Of a stretch of DNA of 64,000 nucleotides, positions 48,290 through 57,256 are shown piece by piece; positions within the stretch are counted from its first letter, which is position 1, and the number at the start of each line of letters is the position of its first letter. A program made the position numbers and the translations under genes. The notes under the pieces were generated by a model. That model ran no database searches, had not been told where the DNA came from, and was given only the letters and a program-made list of their open reading frames with translations. The DNA is from Stenocarpella maydis (lineage: Eukaryota > Ascomycota > Sordariomycetes > Diaporthales > Diaporthaceae): NCBI GenBank assembly GCA_002270565.1, contig NQMI01000012.1, forward strand, positions 449,921-513,920. The letters are read 5' to 3'.

Positions 48290-49346
48290 CTCGGTGAGGT
48301 CAAATTGCATGAAATCGACCTAAGCATAACAGATTTAGAGAAAGAAAATGTGCTCGAAGAAAATCCGCCTATGAGTTAGTTGAGCTAACCTGAGTCGGTG
48401 GAGACGACAGCATGATGCTTCTCCTTTCTTGGCTAAAGCAGCTACTATATCCGTACAGGACTTTTCCAAGGCGACTATCAGCACTGAAAATAATTCAGTT
48501 CGGTCTCAGCCTGTCGACGTACAAGCACGGCAAGTAGAACCTCGTCATAACGCTTCACATCAGGCCGGTCATGCATATAGGACTTGAACCGCCAGCGCCT
48601 CAGAGGCTAAAGTTATACGCAAAAGCATCTTTTCATGCATTATAGGTGAAATAAATATATCCATACCCTTAAGCATAGTTTAAGCCTTATATAATGGTTT
48701 CCTAGATCTAATAGCCCCTTAGCTTATTACTTAAATATTAAGCTAACATTAGGCCTCTTATTATATTAAGCTTTCGTATAAAATATTTTTAAGATATAAT
48801 ACAAGTTAAGATTTATTTAAAGAGTATTTTAAAAATAATTTTATAATTAGATAACATTAGAAAGAAAAAGTTTATAAGTTAACTATACGTTATAAGGAAA
48901 ATAGATATACCTCTACCCCTAAGTGTGGTTAAGACCTTCTATAGCGGCTTCCTGAATCTAATATTTTTCCGTTGTACACGATTCCAACAGTACGAGAGCC
49001 CGCGAAGTTGGCTGTGTCATTCATTTCGAACTCGCGGCCGTCAAATCTGTTCTGTAGTGTTGTAATTGACCACCGCGTCAGCCTCAACTAACCCAAAGCC
49101 AACCTGGACCGTGGGTGCCGAGAAACCATTGTCTTTGGCAGAAGTGGATCAATTACCCTAGTTTGGCCAGTCAAATTCCACATGGCACTTCTGTGAGACT
49201 GAAGTACTCAAGAGGGCAGGACAAGTAAAAGAAGCTTACCCAACGATGTGATGCAAGGCGCTGGGCGCTGGGCCCAAGCAGGATTATCAGCATGTGCTTC
49301 GCGGCCTCCGAATTCGCCGACCCACAGCACCAAAACACGGACAATA
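48290..49346. other. Decayed region with AT-rich repeats
   Basis: Contains the AT-rich repeat block at 48600-48970. A B-box-like GGTTCAAGTCC (minus strand, about 48588-48578) adjoins it but does not fold into a tRNA. No gene recognised. Confidence 0.4.
48640..48972. repeat. Pair of diverged direct repeats in an AT-rich (RIP-like) block
   Basis: About 75 bp starting near 48648 (ATAAATATATCCATACCC...) recurs near 48898 (AAATAGATATACCTCTACCC...), in the same orientation. Differences are mostly C/T or G/A. The 250 bp between them is strongly AT-rich. This looks like a repeat remnant altered by RIP. Confidence 0.6.
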
Positions 49347-50120
49347 TTAATAAGGAGTGGGCATGCTAGTACCGCTCAGTATTTGGTAGCCGTTGTCCAA
49401 GGAGGTTCTGAGGGCCTTAGCGCCTGGGCCAGAGACATGTGGCTTGAGAGCGAGGTCGAAGGTGGCGCCCCACGAGGAATACCTGCCCGGCCGCTCGCCT
49501 CCTGCGTTGAAGAGGCCGACATCGTGACCTGTGTGGTTGACATAGAAGGATGCTGTAACATTAACCCTAGCTAGGATCGTTTCGATGATTGCTTCTCTAA
49601 GTACGACCCTTAATTATACCGGTGACTTCAGGGTTGGTACTAGTGTTTGGGTCCTCATACGGACCATCGTCATTATAAACCAAGACATAGTGCGGCTTGA
49701 ACCCAAAAAGCTTTCTGTTTCTGTCAGTGAGGTAGCATTCTCCAGATATGGCGACGATTATCAAGTTGTCGGCCAACATTGAAGTTCCTCGTGTTGTTGG
49801 GTAGAAGGCTATACACATCGGCGACGACGATAATGTTCAGGGTGAGCGGTGTCGAACTGCTTAACGACCTTGAGCCCGGCGATGCCGGCTACCTTGTTCA
49901 AGAACTCTGTGCATTTGGCGCGTGAATTGAGCTCCACGATATATACCCGCGACATAGTGTCGCCGGGTAACGTGGAAGTCTCGTTGACATCGCGGCGCGA
50001 GGGGAAGTCGACGGTCTCTCAGGCGCTCGTTGTGCCGAGCAGGGCCAGGAGGGTTGAAGATGCCAAATGGAATGACAACCTCAATTCCCCTGACAAAACG
50101 ATCGGGCTGCTTCCGGACAT
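49347..50120 (-). pseudogene. Relic of a secreted subtilisin-like (S8) protease
   Basis: The minus strand begins with a signal-peptide-like LRLSFHLASSTLLALLGTTS, is interrupted by TGA (GCC TGA GAG), and continues in frame to an inhibitor I9 propeptide segment, SRVYIVELNSRAKC then GLKVVKQFDT. The next recognisable pieces are VLVYNDDGPYEDP, then, in another frame, a stretch with NVTASFYVN, YSSWGATFDLALKPHVSGPG and GTSMPTPY, the block around the catalytic Ser of minor-extracellular-protease (vpr-like) subtilases. The parts carrying the catalytic Asp and His are missing between about 49790 and 49860, and the frame ends at TAA 49349-49347, so this is an internally deleted, truncated gene. GTSMA reads GTSMP. 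An assembly gap sits 10 bases upstream. Confidence 0.75.
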
Positions 50121-50995
50121 GTCGGGTGGNNNNNGGGGGGGGGGGGGACATCCGAGCTACCACAATTTGCTCTTTTGGCAACTATTCCAGCAAGTATATA
50201 AAGACCTGGGAAAGGCGTACCCGTGTTATTACATGGCTACCTAGGTATTATTCCGCATCTGTGTATGCTTTACATATTTCATGAACGATCGCTCTGACGG
50301 ATTGGCTCAATGTACTAAGAAAGATGCTATCCAAGTGTCTCCTTATTCAAATGACTTTTGAGAGAAGCTAGGATTCCGGAACACGAATGCTTTGCGGGCA
50401 AGGGAGAGGAACAGCGATACCGGAAAACAGAGTGGCCTTCCACTGCCGGAATAACTCTCTTGTGTTTAAGCGGATTATATCTTAGAGTTAAATGGACACA
50501 TATAAGGAGCATCGAGCCTACGAATGGTGAGTATAGTTGAAAGTCCCCAATCTGTGAGTTAGAACAGCTTCGACTCTCTCACCAGCAGGTAAATAAGAAT
50601 AATTCTTAGTCGCTAAATTGAAAAATATTTTTCTGCACTTAATGGTTAGTTCTTTGCTCTCTGCTTCTACCTGTATGAGACGTGTTCTCTTGTGTGTTCT
50701 AAAGGACAAAGCGGGCTGGACCAACAATACTGAGGCCGGAAGCGGCCCACCTGGGCAGCAACGAGGACTCGTGGCTACTCGATTTAAGTACGAGAAAGGG
50801 ACATTTCTGGGGATTAAATTAGCATAAAGTATTTTTTGTTCCAAAAATGAGAAAGAAAAAATCTGGAACCGCATCAGAGATTTCCGATCTATTTACGCAC
50901 TCTTACTACCGTTCTGTTGAGCGAGGGCAAAGTTTCCCAACAGAACAAATAATCATCGCCAACACAGCGTTTTAGTATACTCACCTGATTCAGCT
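50121..50995. other. Spacer with assembly gap
   Basis: Starts with the gap at 50130-50134. The rest has no recognised gene; it lies upstream of the Nudix gene. Confidence 0.4.
50130..50148. other. Assembly gap (NNNNN) followed by a G homopolymer
   Basis: Five N bases followed by about 14 G. Sequence length and join are uncertain here; any feature spanning it should be distrusted. Confidence 0.95.
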
Positions 50996-51764
50996 ATGGC
51001 GCCAAAAAGCTCTTCCAGTGTTATTCCTAGCTGCCCTGTATGCGGGGGATACCACTGGGGGGCTAGGGGCGCAGCGTAAGTGTCACCAGTAAGCTCATGG
51101 CTTTTTGGCTCATCTAGACTAGGTGCCCACACTTCCCTGGGATGCAACCGTCACTGACTAGGTTCTATTATTACACAGCGGGATCCTGCTCGTCCGGCGC
51201 GACAACAACCGCCCAGGAAACCCAGCCACCCACATCGTGATGCAGCACCGCTCCGACGACCTGACCTGGAGCATACCGGGTGGGCTTCGGAACGCGGGAG
51301 AGTCGTACAGAGATGCGGCACTCCGGGAGGCGTGGGAGGAGGCATCACTGCCCCTGAACTCCACACAAGGCCCCAACCCGCTGGTTGTGATTCACCGAGA
51401 GGTCACGACCTTTGACCACCAGATCTGGAAGTACGTGACACTGGTTGCGGATTTGGTCGGGCAGTTTCAGCCCGCGAGGACGCCGGGGGACATGGAGAGC
51501 GTTTCTGTCGAGTAGGTGCCGATCAACCAGGTCGGGGTGAAGGACAGCAGGTTCTTCCCACTTCACCCTGCGTTCTGGCAGGCGTGGCCGCAGCTTCAGA
51601 TCATTTTGCGGCAGTTGGAGCAGCCGGTTCCCGCAGTGCCCGCAGTGCCAGCAGTGCCAGCACATGTACCCGTAGTATCAGAGACGGGTCAGCCGGTGCC
51701 GCCGCCCAGTGTGCGGGCTGGGTCCGAAGGGGACGCTCCTCTCCAGGGCTCATTCACGTACTAG
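50996..51764 (+). pseudogene. Nudix hydrolase gene with premature TAG
   Basis: Nudix enzymes hydrolyse nucleoside diphosphates linked to other groups. Exons 50996-51075 and 51179-51764 are joined by a GTAAGT...CACAG intron. Exon 1 has a CPVCGGYHWG knuckle; exon 2 has GILLVRRDNN and the Nudix box GGLRNAGESYRDAALREAWEEA, matching Gx5Ex7REUxEE with all metal-binding glutamates; the usual Gly after REUxEEx is Ser. TAG at 51513-51515 interrupts SVE/VPINQVG, where homologous proteins read a Trp; TGG to TAG is a RIP-type change. The frame then stays open for 82 codons including LPLHPAFWQAWPQL-like sequence and repeats of VPA, which supports a formerly longer protein. It may still make a 164-residue truncated enzyme with the complete box, so loss of function is not certain. 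Confidence 0.72.
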
Positions 51765-52782
51765 AATGGTGGGGACGAGGAGAATAGTGGGGGCAATAAA
51801 GAGGGCAACGACGGCGATGTAGATATAAATTCCGAGTGTCTAACGGCGCCGGAGGAGCTTTGTATGTGGTTCATTCCTGCTATGCCATGAGCCCTGAAAA
51901 GCCGCTGTCAATTCATTGGCAGAGCACTGGCCTTGTTCACCGATGGACACGTTACCTATTGGTGAAGGCAGAGCGATGCAGACGGGACTACACCTGGCGG
52001 CATGAGAAATTCCTGATTGAACACCGAGGATTAGTCACGGCGCATACGTATGTCTTGACTGAAGTGGTGTATAAATTTACGATAGGATACATTCAAGTTC
52101 GGAACTCATCGAAATAGAGCTATACCGCAGCATTCAGTATCATCCTGTATTATGTAGTCACATCTAACATCCAAGCCTTTTGCTGCAAGGCTATCAGCCC
52201 TGGGAGATCGCAGACCGATGTAGCCACAGAAATGCTTCTCGTGGAATGCAAATTTCCTCGCATGCAAATGAAAAAAAGCGGATGTGATCAAGGATGGTGG
52301 CCTGCGAGCACTTTTTTGCTTGTACTAGTAGAAGTGTCCAGATGCTAGGTAATTTCGGGAGCTTCCAGACTCGCCTATTTGTTCAGAACGCCTACTTGGG
52401 TGGTTGACAGGTTGATCGAGTGATGCCTATGAGTATTTGGGTAGAAATCTGCGTGAAATTGGCGATTTCGAAGAGAAGAACTCAGGAGGAAATCAGTCCT
52501 TCTATCATAAGAGCAGACTTGAACCCCTGATAGCACTACCTACCTGAAGCCCGACTCTTACACCGAGACCAGACGCAAAGTCTTCTCAGGTCACTTATCT
52601 ATCCCAACCGGTCGGTTTTCAGATTAAATGATATTAGAGATGTAACCATCAACAGAGACATGTCTTAATAAGCGGGAAGTATTCCAAGATGCTCATGCAA
52701 TTTTATGAAGACTATGATATCCATCTAGCACCTATGAAGGAGGGGCAAATGGGCCAGCCATGCATTCTATTCCCGTTGTGTT

Positions 52783-52813
<31 letters not shown>

Positions 52814-54692
52814 GAAACGAAGCAACAATGTTACTATCACGGTGCCTCCGGCGGCCCTGACAAGAATCAAGCGGCGCCTTGCTGTCCCTTATTGACGTTC
52901 CAAATAACATAATAAAGAAGAGTGACTCAGGACGAAGAAGCAACAATCCTTCGAGGTCGCCAACGCAGAGCTGGGTCCGATGTACGAGACACGGACACAC
53001 CACGTAGACACAAACATGCCGACCTCGTTGCCATAGATCCTCACAGTCTGCCCGACTAGAGAGACCTATTGTCTCACAGATGGCCCCGAAGGCCGAACAG
53101 TTCAAAGTGCCGTCGGACTGCACGAAGAATATCACGAGGTGAGACTTTCTTCAGCCCAATCCCCCCCCCCGGTTTCTTCTTACAAAATATATCAAGAAGA
53201 ATAAAAAAAGAAAAGAAAATGGGAGCGGCGTTACCATGCAGCTAGTAATTTATGAACACGGTAGCAGTCCCTCCCGAAAGGCAGGACGCCTCCTCAACTG
53301 AGAAAGCTGACGCACCCCGTGGGAGCGGGCACGCCCGAGCCGCTGACAGGAGACTCTCTAATATTTATTCTCTTCATCGTCTTTTCTATCCCGCCTTCCC
53401 TATTGAAGCCCAGCGGCAAGGCAAGCAATAATAATGGCGTCGCACAAGGGCTAGCGCTGTGCACGCACCCGGTGAGGTAGTGTCACCTATGAGAGCGCGT
53501 GTAAGCAGGCCGGACCGAATTGCCTGGGGAAGGACGGAGATAAGAAGCATGCACCTTCGCTCCCACGTCACACACGCACTCAAAGAACAGTTCTAGACCT
53601 TCTGGACCTGTCTTGAGTTGTCTGTCAAACGCGGCCAGCTGCTGCCGTATGCGCGCCAACCCGCCTTCCTCCTCAGAGCCCCCAACTCTCCCTTCTCGGG
53701 GGCGATTGGGCTTCGACAGAGGAGGCCAAAGAAAAAGTACGGGCGGGCGGTACTCCGCGGTCAAAAGGACCATCTTCATGTCTCCGATTCTTCGTACGAC
53801 CTCAAAGGCGGGTGCTGCTTGATGCTTCACCTTCATTTTAATCCCTATCTCGTCCTCCTCCACATCCTGTTTCGGACGGCGCCTGCCTGCTCACGCTAGG
53901 CCATATCCCCAATCAGACGGGCAGAGAAGGGGGGGGCCCGGGGGGGGGGTGTTGACAGCTCTACTCGCTGGATGAGATGGGAAACACGATTTCCATGTGC
54001 CTCTTGCGTCAGGGGCCCAAATTTAGGAGGCCCCACCAAATAGGGCCCCTGCACCTGCTTAGACCCAAGGCTATATTAAGTAAAACCCGAAAGTTCATTT
54101 CTAAGACTTAAAAGGTACTAAAACACAAAGAATTTATATAAGATATATATAGCAATAACAGTAAGCAACTGCATACTAGTAGGCTACTATAGTAATAAGC
54201 AATTATAATGTTATAGAGTAGGCCTATAGGGCCTATGTATAGGCTGGTGGCCTTAGTAGACTTCTAGCTATAAGTATAGATCGCTAGTAACTAAGCAATC
54301 TAGCGCCAGGCCTAAGAAGCACACTCAAGAAAAAGATGTTATACGCAGCCCAGGGGGGCGGACAGATGGCTGCCAGGTGACTGCCGGGTGGCGCTTCTAC
54401 AACGGCTATCGCTATCTCTAGCTGACATATCAAGAAGGTGGCTGCACCCCGTGGTGCCTTAGCGCTCAATAGGCTCCCACTTGACATCCAACCACAACCG
54501 CCACTTATTCGTCGAATTCAGCAGTTCATTTGCCTCTTGTTTCCTCAAATTCTCCTGTGTCTTGTAGCGACCTGATTTTCGTGCTCGGATCTTTCTGTTC
54601 AGGACACAAAGGAAATAAAAGAAAAAAAAAGGGGGGGGGGAAGAAGCACTCAGAAGTCTGTTTGCAATACGAGTCGAACACGGTCTGTCAAA
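51765..54692. other. 2.9 kb gene-poor region
   Basis: No supported gene. A 27-base T run lies at about 52787-52813, with G/C homopolymers near 53160 and 53930-53950. An AT-rich stretch at about 54060-54300 looks like old repeat material. A frame of 126 codons on the minus strand at 53483-53863 begins with a charged segment but resembles nothing I know. Confidence 0.4.
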
Positions 54693-55409
54693 ATGTCGGC
54701 AGATGAAAACGATGATGGGTTCGACGCCTATGATGATATCCCACTTCACCACAAGAAGCCCTTCGGCTCAGGGCTAAGGCGCAATGAGATCAGGTTCGTG
54801 CCAGCCTCAAGCGAAGACGTCGAGGCGGTGAATCGACAGGAAGACAAGACGAAGGGACAGTCCATCAGTGAGATGTATCTGAACATGGTCCTCAAGAAGA
54901 AGCCCGGGCCCGCAGCAACGCAAAAGGAGCCGCCAGGCAAACCCCCAATCTGCGATATATGCCGCCTTCCTCTGACCACCACGGAGGACAACGCCAGCGG
55001 GGTAGGCAGAAGCAGGAGGTCAGCCGACCCCCACGAGGCCTCGATAGCGCACCAGGTATGCCTCGCGCACTCACACCCGCCCTCGGCGGTCGACCGCTCA
55101 CGCATGGGCCTTTCTGTCCTCGCGGCGCAAGGGTGGGACCCGGACTCGCGGTCTGGGCTTGGCGCCGCGGGCCAGGGCGCGCAGTACCCGCTCAAGCCGA
55201 AGCCCAAGGAGGACCGGCTCGGGCTCGGTGTCGAGGTGGCCAAGGACGGCGCGGCCGAGAAGAAGGAGAGGCAGAAGGAAAAGCCCAGGCTCTTGGACGC
55301 CAAGAAGGTGCGCAAGATGGCCGCCGAGGACCGGAGGCGGGCTGACAGGCTGCAGAGGGAGCTGTTTGGGCGGGTTGACCTTGAGAAGTACTTGGGCTCC
55401 GGGTTGTAG
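54693..55409 (+). CDS. G-patch protein related to GPANK1
   Basis: Single-exon 238-residue protein. The G-patch motif spans about residues 138-178 (MGLSVLAAQGWDPDSRSGLG, then GQGAQYPLKPKPKEDRLGLG); G-patch proteins usually bind RNA and activate DEAH-box helicases in splicing or ribosome assembly. Before it, CDICRLPL and HEASIAHQVCLAHSHPPS give a paired Cys/His arrangement seen in GPANK1-like proteins. The C-terminus is a charged helix (DAKKVRKMAAEDRRRADRLQ) ending in FGRVDLEKYLGSGL. The acidic N-terminus, MSADENDDGFDAYDDIP, is also family-like. Start ATG is the first in the frame and has AAAATG context. Nuclear location is inferred. Confidence 0.85.
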   Translation: MSADENDDGFDAYDDIPLHHKKPFGSGLRRNEIRFVPASSEDVEAVNRQEDKTKGQSISEMYLNMVLKKKPGPAATQKEPPGKPPICDICRLPLTTTEDNASGVGRSRRSADPHEASIAHQVCLAHSHPPSAVDRSRMGLSVLAAQGWDPDSRSGLGAAGQGAQYPLKPKPKEDRLGLGVEVAKDGAAEKKERQKEKPRLLDAKKVRKMAAEDRRRADRLQRELFGRVDLEKYLGSGL

Positions 55410-55678
55410 CATGGTCGGGGCTTCTTGCTCCGCATCTGGGATCATGGTAAGGGCGCATCTGGGACGAGTGGCTGGTTCGAGATGATGACTGGGCGACCAG
55501 GAGTATGGGCGTGGGTGATTCAGGGAGCACGTGGGCGATTGTGAAGGTTTCCTGGCGGACAACTTGGACGGATGGATCTGCTGTGATATTGAGATACCCC
55601 CATTGGCGAATTATACAGGCTACTGATGATTATATTGCAACCCAGTGGCAGATGGGAAGAGCTGCATGATGCTTCCAC
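55410..55678. terminator. Convergent 3' region, G-patch gene and permease
   Basis: 269 bp between the stop codons of convergent genes; no distinct motif identified. Confidence 0.4.
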
Positions 55679-57256
55679 TTAAAAACAAAACCACGTCCCG
55701 AACCTCTTGCCTTTCCCCCTCCAGCCGTCCTCCTCCACCTTCACGTCCTCTTTCGTGTACACGTCTGTGACCAGGTCCATCTCGTGGGCCCTCCTAAACT
55801 TGGTCTTCTTGACCAGCTTCCAGACGATGATCATCACAGCGAAGACAGGCAGCTCGATGTAGTAGCTGACAAAGTCGACGGGGCTGAACCCGCCCTTGAA
55901 GCTGCTCCACCCCTGCACGAGGACGAGGAAGCTGTTGAGCACCACCGCACAGACGGGGCCCCACGGGTACGTCCAGTTCCTGAACGGCAGGAGGTGCTCC
56001 TTGCCCTGGGCCCTGATGCCCGCCCGGAACCGGAGCGACGCGATACCGATCGAGATCCACGACAGCTGGTTCGACACGCCGACGATGTTCTGCAGCCACG
56101 TCCACAGCTGGCCCGCGCCGACGAAGGACGCGCCGAAGAGCAGGACGGAGATGAGGCTCGTGGCGAGCACGGCGGCCCAGGGGACCTGGAACCGCGTGAG
56201 CGACGTGAACACGGCGGGGGCGTGCCCGTTCGCGCCGAGGGTGAAGAGCAGCCGCGACCCGGCGAAGAGGGCGTGGTTCCCCGCGGAGATGACGCTCGTG
56301 AGGATGACGGCGTTGACGAAGGAGCCGGCGACCCTGGAGCCGGCCATGGCGAAGGCGATGGTGAAGGGAGAGGTGTGCGCCGATTTGGTGTCCAGGCCGG
56401 GGTAGTTGTAGGGGATGTTCAGGCCGATCATGAGGGCCGAGAGCACGTAGAAGAGGAGGATGCGCCAGAAGACGTTCTTCACCACGCGCGGCAGGACGCG
56501 CGCCGGGTCGCGGGTCTCGCCCGCCGTGATGGCTATGGACTCGGTGCCGCCGTAGGCGAAAGACGCCGTCACGAAGACGGAGGCGAAGCCGCCGATGCCG
56601 CCCACGAAGGGGGCGTCGCCGATGTGCCAGTTCCGGCCGCCGATGTAGGTGTGGTCCGTGTTGCCACCGAGGTTGACGGCTATGCTCAGGACGATGAAGA
56701 TGACAATGGTGACAACCTTGAGCAGGCTCAGCCAGTACTCGAGCTCTCCGTAGGCCCTGACGTTGATGATGTTGGCCAGCACGAGGACAGCCCAGACGAC
56801 CAGGCCCAGCGCGTACCAGGGGACCGTGTCGGTCCAGTACTGCACAAGGAGCTGCAGCGCAACGAGGTCCGCGGCGGTGGAGACGGCATCGTTGAACCAG
56901 TAGTTCCACGTGAGGGCGAAGCCGAACGCATCGTCGACGTAGCGGCCGGCGAAGGTGCAGAAGGAGCCGGCCACGGGCACGTAGGCGGCCATCTCGCCGA
57001 GGCACAGCATGGTGGTGAAGACGATGGCGCCGATGATGGCGTAGCAGATGAGCAGCGAGGCCGGCCCGCCCGTGGCCAGCGCCTTGCCGGTGCCCAGGAA
57101 GAGGCCCGTCCCGATGGTGCCGCCGATGGCGATCATCTGCACCTGGCGCGCCGAGAGGGCCCGGCGGAGCTTGTCCTCGTTGACATGGCCGTGGCGGTCC
57201 TCGAGGGAGGCCGGAGATGCCTCGTGGCCGTACGGACCCTTCTCGTGGTCGGCCAT
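55679..57256 (-). CDS. Amino-acid permease (APC superfamily, YAT group)
   Basis: Plasma-membrane amino-acid/proton symporter of 525 residues in a single exon. The helix 1 signature is IAIGGTIGTGLFLGTGKAL, preceded by the charged LRRALSARQVQM that marks fungal AAT-type permeases. Further landmarks: CLGEMAAYVPVAGSFCTFA (helix 3 region), FAYGGTESIAITAGETRDPARVLP (helix 6 and following loop, strongly conserved in YAT members) and SVISAGNHALFAGSRLL (helix 8). Twelve hydrophobic segments are visible and the C-tail is charged. Residues resemble lysine or basic amino-acid carriers more than proline carriers, but substrate is inferred only. High GC at third positions creates a 503-codon antisense open frame. 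Confidence 0.92.
   Translation of the reverse strand: MADHEKGPYGHEASPASLEDRHGHVNEDKLRRALSARQVQMIAIGGTIGTGLFLGTGKALATGGPASLLICYAIIGAIVFTTMLCLGEMAAYVPVAGSFCTFAGRYVDDAFGFALTWNYWFNDAVSTAADLVALQLLVQYWTDTVPWYALGLVVWAVLVLANIINVRAYGELEYWLSLLKVVTIVIFIVLSIAVNLGGNTDHTYIGGRNWHIGDAPFVGGIGGFASVFVTASFAYGGTESIAITAGETRDPARVLPRVVKNVFWRILLFYVLSALMIGLNIPYNYPGLDTKSAHTSPFTIAFAMAGSRVAGSFVNAVILTSVISAGNHALFAGSRLLFTLGANGHAPAVFTSLTRFQVPWAAVLATSLISVLLFGASFVGAGQLWTWLQNIVGVSNQLSWISIGIASLRFRAGIRAQGKEHLLPFRNWTYPWGPVCAVVLNSFLVLVQGWSSFKGGFSPVDFVSYYIELPVFAVMIIVWKLVKKTKFRRAHEMDLVTDVYTKEDVKVEEDGWRGKGKRFGTWFCF

Noticed and set aside
48555..48610. tRNA-like B box GGTTCAAGTCC on the minus strand
   Set aside because: T-stem bases do not pair and no A box or acceptor stem is found upstream; not a tRNA gene.
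52505..52575. Second tRNA-like segment (GGGGTTCAAGTC on the minus strand)
   Set aside because: No consistent cloverleaf can be drawn; T stem and acceptor stem mismatch.
53483..53863. 126-codon frame on the minus strand
   Set aside because: No domain, no signal and competing frames on the other strand.
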